From an archaeon (GTDB lineage: Archaea > Nanoarchaeota > Nanoarchaeia > Pacearchaeales > GW2011-AR1): a DNA stretch of 11,629 bases. Below, piece after piece: positions 5,127 through 11,419 of the stretch; position 1 is the stretch's first letter; every line of letters begins with the position of its first letter. The position numbers and the translations under genes are program-made. Under the pieces are notes generated by a model that had not been told where the DNA came from, did not search any database, and saw nothing but the letters and a program-made list of their open reading frames with translations. The DNA is taken from assembly GCA_030639395.1 (NCBI GenBank), contig DAOWCW010000017.1, positions 1-11,629 of the forward strand, written 5' to 3'.

Positions 5127-5489
5127 TTAAGCCGTCTCTTCAGAAGTCTCAGCATCAGCCGCAGGTGCAGCCTCACTCGCTTCTTCAGATTCAACTTCCG
5201 CAGGTGCTTCTTCAGCAGGAGCTTCTTCACTTGCTTCTTCAGCAGGTGTAGTCTCTTCTTCTTCAGCAGCAGCTTCTTCTTCAGCAGCTTCTTCAGTTGC
5301 TTCCTCAGCCTCTTCAGCCTCAGGAGCTTCTTCTTCAGCAGCCTCTTCAGAAGCAGTCTCAGGTTCTTCAGCAGCAGATGCAGCCTCTTCAACCGGAGTC
5401 TCACTAGCTTCTTCTGCTGGAGCCTCAGTCGATTCCACAACAGGTGCGTCCTCAACAGTCTCCACAGGAGTTACCGTTTCTTCTTCCAT
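5127..5489 (-). CDS. Glu/Ala-rich, extremely acidic low-complexity protein
   Basis: Of 120 residues, 48 are Glu, 33 are Ala and only 2 are Asp. There is no Lys, Arg, His, Phe, Tyr, Trp or Cys. Net charge is about -50. The sequence is a loose repetition of EEA, AEEAS and EEAPAE units with scattered Pro, Thr, Ser and Val, and is expected to be disordered or a single long helix. No signal peptide, membrane segment or folded domain is seen. Coding is supported by a TATA-like box 26 bases before the ATG and a clear terminator just past the stop; the other frames give implausible Leu/Lys polymers. Unknown role: a polyanionic partner for basic proteins, a tail-like spacer or an ion-binding protein are possibilities without direct evidence. 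The repetitive codons (GAA, GCT) invite slippage, so length may vary between strains. Confidence 0.65.
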   Translation of the reverse strand: MEEETVTPVETVEDAPVVESTEAPAEEASETPVEEAASAAEEPETASEEAAEEEAPEAEEAEEATEEAAEEEAAAEEEETTPAEEASEEAPAEEAPAEVESEEASEAAPAADAETSEETA

Positions 5490-5509
5490 AAATCAAAAAC
5501 ATAAAAATT

Positions 5510-5519
5510 CTTTATAAAT
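5510..5519 (-). promoter_or_regulatory. TATA-like promoter of the acidic-protein gene
   Basis: On the minus strand ATTTATAAAG is centred about 26 bases before the ATG at 5489, fitting leaderless transcription. Confidence 0.5.
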
Positions 5520-5603
5520 ATTTAGGTGTCACTCCAAACAACAACGTTCCCCTTATACGCGTTTATCTCAGCCAAAGTTACTTCATAAAAATTAAAACAA
5601 ACC

Positions 5604-5614
5604 ATTATATATCC
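5604..5614 (+). promoter_or_regulatory. TATA-like box before the ATC-start gene
   Basis: ATTATATATCC is centred about 24 bases before position 5633, where an open plus-strand frame begins with ATC GTA CTT. The spacing matches the other genes in the window and pinpoints ATC as the expected start site. Confidence 0.45.
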
Positions 5615-5632
5615 TATCTCCCTCGACAAACC

Positions 5633-5830
5633 ATCGTACTTCAATACAAAACAAAATCATCAACCAACTGGAAAGACTATCCAGGCAAATCCAAAATCAA
5701 AGGCGACCCAAATCAATACGATTTCCGACTTCTCAACAAAGATAAAACCAAAACTCTAGTAGAAAAAGACAGCTATGAAAAAGTCCTAAAACGTTTCCGT
5801 CAAATTGAATTCTTCAAACACAAGCACTAA
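5633..5830 (+). CDS. Small basic protein (65 residues), apparent ATC start
   Basis: The frame ending at TAA 5828-5830 is open well upstream but contains no ATG, GTG or TTG. Its coding-like part includes TNWKDYPGKSKIKGDPNQY in the middle and a KRFRQIEFFKHKH tail. It uses the same A- and C-ending codons as the other plus-strand gene nearby. A TATA-like box 24 bases before the ATC at 5633 suggests initiation there, giving (M)VLQYKTKSS as the N-terminus. Either a near-cognate ATC start is used, or an ATG was lost by a single G-to-C change and the gene is recently broken. The product is not recognised; it is small, soluble and basic, with no membrane segment. Its last 17 bases overlap the 3' end of the convergent topoisomerase gene. 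Confidence 0.45.
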   Translation: MVLQYKTKSSTNWKDYPGKSKIKGDPNQYDFRLLNKDKTKTLVEKDSYEKVLKRFRQIEFFKHKH

Positions 5831-6875
5831 ACAATTTTTTAATTTTCTCAACCAAATCTGGCCTAATATAATGATGCAAAGTCACCTCATAAGAATCTTC
5901 CCAGTCCCCACTCTTCTTAGAAAATTTTTTATGCCCCAACTTCGAAGCAACCTTTAAGCAAAACTTCCTAGCATCACTTGCCACCCGCAACCTATCACCC
6001 GCAACCTTTCGAAGAAATTTTTCTGTTTCTCTAGTTGCAAAATGCGACCGAACGATATGCGGATAAAACCTCTCGCCACAAAACCTCTCAAATCCAGCCT
6101 CAAACTCAACATCTCGAAAAATTTTCCCATTCGAATTTAAAAAAATAAAATCATCCTGCCTCTTCTTCTTCAAAACTCGTTTCAATTCATCCAAAACTTT
6201 ATCAGAAAAAACTTCACTCAAACTCTGCGGCACTCCATCCTTTCCAATAAAATCAAACGTCACTCTATTTCCAGCAATACTCAAATCTTTCTTCTTCAGC
6301 GTCGTCAATCCCTTATGCCGACTCCTCCTATAATAAATCTCACCCCCCACCCTCATTTTCGTCTTCAGCAAAACCAACATTGCCAAAACAAGGTCGTCGT
6401 CCCGATATTCGCCACCAGCTACCCGACCACTCTTAAGCGCATTCATCAGATTACGTTTAAGTTCAGGCAAGTGCCTCTCAAAATCATCAACTAACCCAAA
6501 CTTCTTATCCTTCGAAATACGCACCTTATCCAAACTATAAAGATAACTAAAAGACCCACTAGGATTCTTAAAAATAACATCCCAATGCCCATGAGACTTC
6601 TCGTCATGAATAGTTAGCCGAGGAGCAAACAGCGAAAACCCCTTATTCAACCTAACCCCGTCCGGCAAAACATCAATTCTTCCTCCAGTAATTTTCCCAT
6701 CGCAAAATCCACCAATCAAAAACTCTCCATCACGAATCAATTCCAAATTCCCGCATTTCTCAAACAACCCAACAACCTTCATAACATCGGGAAATTTCAT
6801 TCTAGACTTGCGACATTTCTCTCCCTTGATTTCACATACAGCTAAATCTGAAAACCGAATCCGATAACACCTCAT
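5814..6875 (-). CDS. Type IB DNA topoisomerase (poxvirus/bacterial-like)
   Basis: This 353-residue enzyme would relax supercoils by a 3'-phosphotyrosyl nick. The N-terminal part (about 50-110) carries the small beta domain, with GHWDVIFKNPSGSF at 96-109. The catalytic domain follows from about 120. Catalytic residues can be placed: Arg175 in KMRVGGE, Lys212 in the hairpin DFIGKDGV, Arg276 in HIVRSHFATRE, His315 in KLGHKK and nucleophile Tyr336 in TLHHYIRPDL. The stretch RHKGLTTLKKKDLSI (186-200) is typical of the family. In relatives about eight residues separate the His and the Tyr; here about 20 do, because of an insertion at about 318-329. Length is near the 314 of vaccinia topoisomerase. 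TATA (6896-6906) and GAGGGTGA just before the ATG support the start. Among archaea, TopIB is mainly known from Thaumarchaeota, so transfer is possible. A tyrosine recombinase is less likely given the RVGGE/KGLTTL pattern. Confidence 0.85.
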   Translation of the reverse strand: MRCYRIRFSDLAVCEIKGEKCRKSRMKFPDVMKVVGLFEKCGNLELIRDGEFLIGGFCDGKITGGRIDVLPDGVRLNKGFSLFAPRLTIHDEKSHGHWDVIFKNPSGSFSYLYSLDKVRISKDKKFGLVDDFERHLPELKRNLMNALKSGRVAGGEYRDDDLVLAMLVLLKTKMRVGGEIYYRRSRHKGLTTLKKKDLSIAGNRVTFDFIGKDGVPQSLSEVFSDKVLDELKRVLKKKRQDDFIFLNSNGKIFRDVEFEAGFERFCGERFYPHIVRSHFATRETEKFLRKVAGDRLRVASDARKFCLKVASKLGHKKFSKKSGDWEDSYEVTLHHYIRPDLVEKIKKLFSACV

Positions 6876-6895
6876 AACAATTCACCCTCAAGAAA

Positions 6896-6906
6896 CTATA
6901 TAAAAA
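6896..6906 (-). promoter_or_regulatory. TATA-like promoter of the topoisomerase gene
   Basis: The minus-strand TTTTTATATAG is centred about 26 bases before ATG 6875. A Shine-Dalgarno-like GAGGGTGA lies at about 6882-6889. With the TATA spacing this would fall at or before the expected transcript start, so only one of the two signals can be fully used. Confidence 0.5.
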
Positions 6907-6911
6907 TTTTG

Positions 6912-6942
6912 CAAACAATATTACAAACAATACTCAACAATA
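6912..6942 (+). repeat. Three short direct repeats (A/C-rich AACAATA)
   Basis: CAAACAATA (6912-6920), CAAACAATA (6924-6932) and TCAACAATA (6934-6942) lie in the gap between the divergent topoisomerase and tRNA-Glu promoters. The first two are spaced 12 bases apart and the third follows after 10. They could be operator sites or chance A-rich sequence. Confidence 0.35.
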
Positions 6943-6954
6943 CCTTTAAAAATT
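6943..6954 (+). promoter_or_regulatory. TATA-like promoter of tRNA-Glu
   Basis: CCTTTAAAAATT is centred about 27 bases before the first base of the tRNA, the usual archaeal spacing. Confidence 0.55.
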
Positions 6955-6975
6955 AAAATCGACCATAAAATACAT

Positions 6976-7048
6976 GCTCCTATAGTCTAGTGGCCAAGGA
7001 TGCTGCCCTTTCACGGCAGTGACCCGGGTTCAAATCCCGGTGGGAGCG
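6976..7048 (+). tRNA. tRNA-Glu (anticodon UUC)
   Basis: The cloverleaf is complete: acceptor GCTCCTA/TGGGAGC, D-stem GTCT/GGAT with loop AGTGGCCAA, anticodon stem CTGCC/GGCAG with loop CTTTCAC (TTC at 7010-7012), and T-stem CCGGG/CCCGG with loop TTCAAAT. The discriminator is G7048 and no CCA is encoded. All stems pair except one G-T and D-stem wobbles. A tyrosine recombinase begins 84 bases downstream, so this gene is the likely attachment site of the element to its right. No second copy of its 3' end is visible elsewhere in the window. Confidence 0.95.
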
Positions 7049-7103
7049 TATTAGTATTTTGTGATCCTACAGAGACGGATTTTGTCCATCCACGTCCAAC
7101 TGG

Positions 7104-7115
7104 TTTTAAATAAAT
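7104..7115 (+). promoter_or_regulatory. TATA-like promoter of the integrase
   Basis: TTTTAAATAAAT is centred about 24 bases before the ATG at 7133. This supports that start rather than a GTG at 7061, which lies upstream of the box. Confidence 0.5.
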
Positions 7116-7132
7116 CAGAAATTAACAAAGAT

Positions 7133-8305
7133 ATGAAGATAGACCCATACAAACACAAAGAATGCTACCTCGCTTGGAAAGAAAAAGTCAAAGGCGGAAT
7201 CCAAAACATCAGTAAGAAAAACTCAAATATCCTCCTAAAATATCTAGAAGATATGGAGTGTGGACTCAACGTATCTCTAAAAAGTAAAAAAGGTTCTCGG
7301 AGCTTTCCTCGACTTAACACACTAAGACAAAAACTAAATTTCATATTCAAAGAATTCGAAAGAAGATACAATTTACACGACATCACATTAGTAACCGAGC
7401 AACACTTACACAGCCATTTTTCAGGAATGCGAAACGGCACCATCAAAAACAAACGTGGAGACCAGTATAAATCTACCGTCGACTACGTAAAAATATTCAA
7501 AGCATTCTGGCACTGGCATCAAAAAATAAACAGAAAAATAAACATCAAAATTCCCGACATTACAATGGACCTAGACACCAGCAGAGACAAACCAAAATGG
7601 GTGTATCTAACCGAAGAAGAAGTCAAACAATTATACGATGCTGCTAAACCCAATTACAAACTTTTAATCATGTTCTTATTCGATACAGGAATTCGTGCCC
7701 CAACCGAACTAATGAATATCAAAGTTTCAGATTTACTTAACAACTACAAGGAACTAAATATCCGGGACGAAATAAGTAAGACATTCGGTAGAAGAATAAA
7801 ATTAATGATTTGCTCTGATATAGTAAAAGACCATATCACTAGAAAAGAACTTGGGCAAGACGATTACTTGTTTAAAATTTCACCTCCATCTGTTAATCAA
7901 TACCTAAAAAGACTCGCAAAAAGAGTTTTGGGAGACTCCAAAACTCCCGCAGGAGAAAAATATTCCGACCTTACAATGTACGATTTCCGACACTGTTCAT
8001 GCTGCTATTGGCTTCCTAGATACAAAAGTGAATCAGCTTTGAAATTCAGGTTTGGCTGGAAGAAGTCAGACAAGATCCATTATTATTCGGAGATGCTTGG
8101 GATGAGGGATACAATTAGTGAAGAGGATTTATTGGTTGATGTTACTAAGACTGAACTTGAACGGAGATTGGCTAAAACTGAAAAGGAGAATGAGTTGATT
8201 AAGGAAGAGATGGAGGCGTTGAGGGAACAGGGAAGGAGGATGATGGAGTTGGTGCAGGAGGCACTAGTTAGAACTAAGCAAGAAAGAAATACCCAGTTCA
8301 TGTAA
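7133..8305 (+). CDS. Tyrosine recombinase (integrase) with C-terminal coiled coil
   Basis: The protein has 390 residues from ATG 7133. An N-terminal SAM-like DNA-binding domain covers about 1-145 and the catalytic domain about 155-325. Candidate catalytic residues are Arg188 (DTGIRAPTEL), Lys216 (ISKTFGRRI), Arg286 in TMYDFRHCS, Trp309 in FRFGWKK and nucleophile Tyr318 in KIHYYSEM, nine residues after the Trp. The usual H-x-x-R histidine is Tyr283, and Trp stands in the second His position, as in Flp and several archaeal integrases. Residues about 330-388 form a charged coiled coil, probably for multimerisation. The frame is open to a GTG at 7061, but promoter spacing favours 7133. Position just after tRNA-Glu and direction away from it are typical of tRNA-targeting elements. 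Base composition and codon choice change sharply near 8040 within this gene. Confidence 0.88.
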   Translation: MKIDPYKHKECYLAWKEKVKGGIQNISKKNSNILLKYLEDMECGLNVSLKSKKGSRSFPRLNTLRQKLNFIFKEFERRYNLHDITLVTEQHLHSHFSGMRNGTIKNKRGDQYKSTVDYVKIFKAFWHWHQKINRKINIKIPDITMDLDTSRDKPKWVYLTEEEVKQLYDAAKPNYKLLIMFLFDTGIRAPTELMNIKVSDLLNNYKELNIRDEISKTFGRRIKLMICSDIVKDHITRKELGQDDYLFKISPPSVNQYLKRLAKRVLGDSKTPAGEKYSDLTMYDFRHCSCCYWLPRYKSESALKFRFGWKKSDKIHYYSEMLGMRDTISEEDLLVDVTKTELERRLAKTEKENELIKEEMEALREQGRRMMELVQEALVRTKQERNTQFM

Positions 8306-8600
8306 TCCCTTGTTACAATAATTTCTACAGAATCTTAGGGATACTTCTCTATTTCGTCCGGTTGGGGAGTAAGAAAGAAATGTTTAATTCCAGTGTATTT
8401 TTGGTTAATTTTTTAGATAAATAGATTTTGAATTAATTAATTCTGCATTTTTACTTCGCTAAACTTCTTCCCAAGGGGATTAAAAATTGATCTCATGGCT
8501 AGATTATACTTGGTTTATTTATATAGCTAATCTTCAATAGGTTTAATTAAAATTCAAAACAATCAGAAAAGTTTAATATCCTTTAATTCCAACCCCCATT
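8306..8600. other. AT-rich spacer after the integrase, no gene seen
   Basis: These 295 bases hold no convincing gene; open frames are under 20 codons. Near the right end AGTTTAATATCC (8570-8581) is a TATA-like box about 26 bases before the ATG at 8601. Another TATA-like stretch, TTTATTTATATAGC, lies at about 8513-8526 without an associated start. No copy of the tRNA-Glu 3' end, no CRISPR-like repeats and no strong hairpin were found. An RNA gene or regulatory element cannot be excluded. Confidence 0.5.
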
Positions 8601-10256
8601 ATGAAAAAAGATTCAATGTCAAAAATATTATCAGAACAGCAGCAAAAAGAAATCAACAAGCTTGATTGGTACCTGATTGCAGTTTCCAGAGAAATAGATA
8701 AGGTTTCAGCTATGTTTGAAAGGATAAAATCTCTTGGAGGAAAATATAAAAAAATAACTTCCAAATACGAAAAACTAATTTCTTTTAAATTAAAACAAGC
8801 CCAGCAAATAAGTATGTCTATTGAAGAAGATATCTTTAATTCTTCGTTCGATTTATATAAACAACACTACGGATTATTCAAAAATAAGAATGCCCTTTTA
8901 GAAGAAAGAGAAATAAAGCTATCTTATGAATTTGAAAGTTTTTTAACACAATTGAAAACAATTCTTGATTTAGTGTTTAAATATCTCGGAGAGTTAGAAT
9001 TAAATAAAAAGATTGGAAGAATAGATTCTTTTGAAAAAATAACTAGGGAATTTGAAAAAATGAAAATTAGCAACAAGGGTAATCATGATTATCGTAAGGC
9101 TGAGGCTGAAATAAATAAAATGAAAAAAGAGCCTATACTTAAGGAGATATTTAGGAATCTTCAAACATTGTATGAAATCAAAAATTATAGAGATTATATA
9201 ATTCACCATGGAAACATAGTCCAGGATAAATATATCTCACCCAAGGAAAGATATCTTGAATATAATTATGGTCTTCCAAAATTAACAAGGTCAAAGAGTG
9301 GCTATAGAATCAATGATAAATCCACAAGAAGACTAGATTATTTTTGCAGATTAAAGTTACTCGAAGAAATATATCTCATTTGGATTACCTTATCTAAAAT
9401 TATCGATAAATCTAAGATAGAAGAAATTCAGAAGAAATTCTCAGAATATTCTTCCTCAGATGTAAAAACTGTCCTAAAGTTTGTTGGAAGAAAGCTATTG
9501 TTCAATGATAGATCAATGATTGAAGAAAATGAATTGAAGAAAATATTAAATAAAAAGAATTTTAATTTCAATGAATTAATAGTTGAACAATCTCGCACTG
9601 AGAGAATGTCTGAAGGCTCAAAAAGTGTAGACGGAAAGGATATGAGTCATTTAATTAAACGAACCTTATTTAAGCCAATAGGATATTTGCAGGTTAATAA
9701 AATTGAGTATATTTATGATAGAGATTGGATCCCCCCTGAGCAAATTGGTATTCGATATGGAATTGTTGATTGGTCCTTTGATCTTAAAAATCTAACAAAG
9801 AAACAAAAGGAAATTATCAACCTCTTTATTCAGTTGGGGCTTGTTATATATCTGAAAGAAGAGGATAGATATACTTTAATTGATAAAGATTTAGAAAAAT
9901 TTATTGCAAGTTTAATTAGTCTTAGTCAATTGAAATGGGTTGCAATAAGTCATCCAAAGATATCGTATTTTCGTGAATTTAAGGAGAGGGAAAAAGAGGT
10001 TATGAAGAATATATTTGGAATTGAATACAAAATCCAAATCAAAAGGGTAAATGACGAAAGAGGGAAAGTGGATAAAACTTCTAAGATTTATAAGATGTAT
10101 GAATCTCTATTGAAAGACTCGACGAAAAAATACGCCGAAATGGTGAGAAATGAAAAGAAAAATTACCTAAAAGCCATTAAGCAATTTAAATATCTTAAAC
10201 CAGCATTAAAATTAATTAATGAAGATATGTTTTTGAAAAAACCGAAATTAGATTGA
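8601..10256 (+). CDS. Unknown 551-residue protein with HEPN-like domain
   Basis: The protein is not assigned to a known family. Residues about 10-70 are long charged helices and 105-130 (YEFESFLTQLKTILDLVF) is an amphipathic helix. YEIKNYRDYIIHHGNIV at 191-207 contains R197-x4-H202, the arrangement of the catalytic R-x4-6-H of HEPN ribonucleases, preceded by a helix as in that fold. A further helix (246-270) could complete a four-helix bundle. The C-terminal half is distinct: about 355-390 looks beta-rich, about 398-440 (LTKKQKEIINLFIQLGLVIY) could be a winged helix, and the end (490-551) is a Lys-rich helical tail. No signal peptide or membrane segment is seen. The start is supported by a TATA-like box 26 bases upstream. 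HEPN proteins on mobile elements are often RNA-cleaving toxins or defence effectors, so that role is possible here. The HEPN call is a visual match only. Confidence 0.5.
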   Translation: MKKDSMSKILSEQQQKEINKLDWYLIAVSREIDKVSAMFERIKSLGGKYKKITSKYEKLISFKLKQAQQISMSIEEDIFNSSFDLYKQHYGLFKNKNALLEEREIKLSYEFESFLTQLKTILDLVFKYLGELELNKKIGRIDSFEKITREFEKMKISNKGNHDYRKAEAEINKMKKEPILKEIFRNLQTLYEIKNYRDYIIHHGNIVQDKYISPKERYLEYNYGLPKLTRSKSGYRINDKSTRRLDYFCRLKLLEEIYLIWITLSKIIDKSKIEEIQKKFSEYSSSDVKTVLKFVGRKLLFNDRSMIEENELKKILNKKNFNFNELIVEQSRTERMSEGSKSVDGKDMSHLIKRTLFKPIGYLQVNKIEYIYDRDWIPPEQIGIRYGIVDWSFDLKNLTKKQKEIINLFIQLGLVIYLKEEDRYTLIDKDLEKFIASLISLSQLKWVAISHPKISYFREFKEREKEVMKNIFGIEYKIQIKRVNDERGKVDKTSKIYKMYESLLKDSTKKYAEMVRNEKKNYLKAIKQFKYLKPALKLINEDMFLKKPKLD

Positions 10257-10312
10257 ATATATAAGGGGCACATAAATATAAAAAATTATTTTTGGATAAA
10301 TCCCTACCTCAA

Positions 10313-10325
10313 TAAATATTAAAAA
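10313..10325 (+). promoter_or_regulatory. TATA-like promoter of the surface-protein cassette
   Basis: AAATATTAAAAAG lies about 22-34 bases before the ATG at 10347, fitting the leaderless pattern. It likely drives at least the next two overlapping genes. Confidence 0.45.
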
Positions 10326-10346
10326 GAGCCCTTTTCTTCTAAACCC

Positions 10347-10808
10347 ATGAATAAACAGATTAAACTAATTGCATTCATTAGCTTTTTTGTCTTAGCTCTG
10401 TCTCCACTGATAATCGCAGAAGATGGAACTACAAACACAGTTCAAGAAGAGCTGGGTGAAAAAGTTTGTTATAACGAATCAGACTTAAATGAGCTGATTA
10501 ATCAAAGAAACATAATATCAGAGGAGAGAGATTATTATAAAAATTTATCTAAATACTATGAAGAATTATATTTGTCGAAAGAAATAAATGTGAGCAATAG
10601 GGAACTTATCAATCTATATCAAGATATTTCAATACTTCAACAAAATATTTCAAACTTTCAAATTGACTTGAAGGAAATAAAAAATGAGGTTTCTTTTCTG
10701 AGACTTACGTTTAAACTATCTTTTTCATTGATTAGCATAACTTTCATGGGCTTAGTTCTTTTTAAGATCAAGAGGGTTCGAAAATGGATTATAAATTTCA
10801 TAAGCTAA
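10347..10808 (+). CDS. Exported coiled-coil protein with C-terminal membrane anchor
   Basis: This 153-residue protein of unknown family has a signal peptide at 1-24 (MNKQIK, a hydrophobic core, then IIA before EDG). An extracytoplasmic helical region follows, with probable coiled coil at about 44-116. A membrane helix at about 119-139 and a basic tail (KIKRVRK) would hold it in the membrane with the N-terminal part outside. Four N-glycosylation sequons (Asn43, 66, 81, 100) lie in the outside part, consistent with an archaeal surface protein. There is a single Cys41. The gene overlaps the next one by 25 bases, indicating coupled translation. It might act as a spacer or binding stalk for the neighbouring enzyme, which is inference. 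Confidence 0.65.
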   Translation: MNKQIKLIAFISFFVLALSPLIIAEDGTTNTVQEELGEKVCYNESDLNELINQRNIISEERDYYKNLSKYYEELYLSKEINVSNRELINLYQDISILQQNISNFQIDLKEIKNEVSFLRLTFKLSFSLISITFMGLVLFKIKRVRKWIINFIS

Positions 10809-11389
10809 TTGCCTCTTATTGGCTATTTCTTATTATTCTCACAGGAGTAGCTATTTTCTTGATATACCCTCTTATTCACAACTATTTTGTAGGAGAAAAA
10901 ATTTTAGAAGAACATGTAAAGACCATAGTTGGAAATGAAGCTAATCATGAGGTAATTGTCCCAAGACTATTAAATTGGTTAAAAGAAAATGTTTATTATC
11001 CGACTAATGAGTCTCATATCGCAAATTTTGGATTTGTGCAAATACATAAAATTGATGACAAACTCAGGCTCTTTTATAGGGGCATTCCAGCTTCTTGGAT
11101 AATTCGTTCTAAACTTGGAAGATGTGGAGAACAATCAGATTATTTTGTTGAAATCATGAGAAAGTTGAATTACTCTGTTAGAAAAATTGAAGGAACACCT
11201 TGCTGGGATCATGCTTGGGCAGAATATTATACTCCCGATAATATTAAAATCATAGTTAATCCCTCGGGACATAGAATTGAAAATGACCCCTATAAGTTTG
11301 CTAATGGAACAAACTGCTCTGAGATTTGGGCAATAAATGAAGATGGCTCCAAAGAGAATGTAGCGAGTGAGTATTATACAAACAATTAG
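10784..11389 (+). CDS. Membrane-anchored transglutaminase/papain-like protein
   Basis: In this 201-residue protein, residues 8-30 are an N-terminal membrane anchor, and the rest lies outside by charge distribution. SKLGRCGEQSDYFVEIMRKL (109-128) followed by CWDHAWAEYYTP (140-151) is the transglutaminase-like core: Cys114 as nucleophile at a helix start and His143 at the start of a strand. The third residue, usually Asp in VDPT, is Asn159 in VNPSG, giving a papain-style Cys-His-Asn set. Cys140 and Cys178 may form a disulfide, and sequons occur at Asn75, 174 and 177. Such folds act as proteases, cross-linkers or amidases; the substrate is not predictable. The ATG at 10784 lies inside the preceding gene, with a Shine-Dalgarno-like GAGGG eight bases upstream, so reinitiation is likely. 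Confidence 0.7.
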   Translation: MDYKFHKLIASYWLFLIILTGVAIFLIYPLIHNYFVGEKILEEHVKTIVGNEANHEVIVPRLLNWLKENVYYPTNESHIANFGFVQIHKIDDKLRLFYRGIPASWIIRSKLGRCGEQSDYFVEIMRKLNYSVRKIEGTPCWDHAWAEYYTPDNIKIIVNPSGHRIENDPYKFANGTNCSEIWAINEDGSKENVASEYYTNN

Positions 11390-11419
11390 ATTTTTAACCC
11401 ATAGTTACTACATTATTCT

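Noticed and set aside
5102..5455. A Leu/Lys-rich minus-strand frame
   Set aside because: It is the shifted frame of the Glu/Ala-rich gene, with monotonous Leu-Lys runs and no start signal; the acidic frame has the promoter and terminator.
7061..7132. A 24-residue N-terminal extension of the integrase from GTG 7061
   Set aside because: The TATA-like box at 7104-7115 lies inside it, and the ATG at 7133 has the standard leaderless spacing.
8306..8600. A second tRNA-Glu attachment site (attR) directly after the integrase
   Set aside because: No stretch matching the tRNA-Glu 3' end was found; only scattered 5-6 base matches are present.
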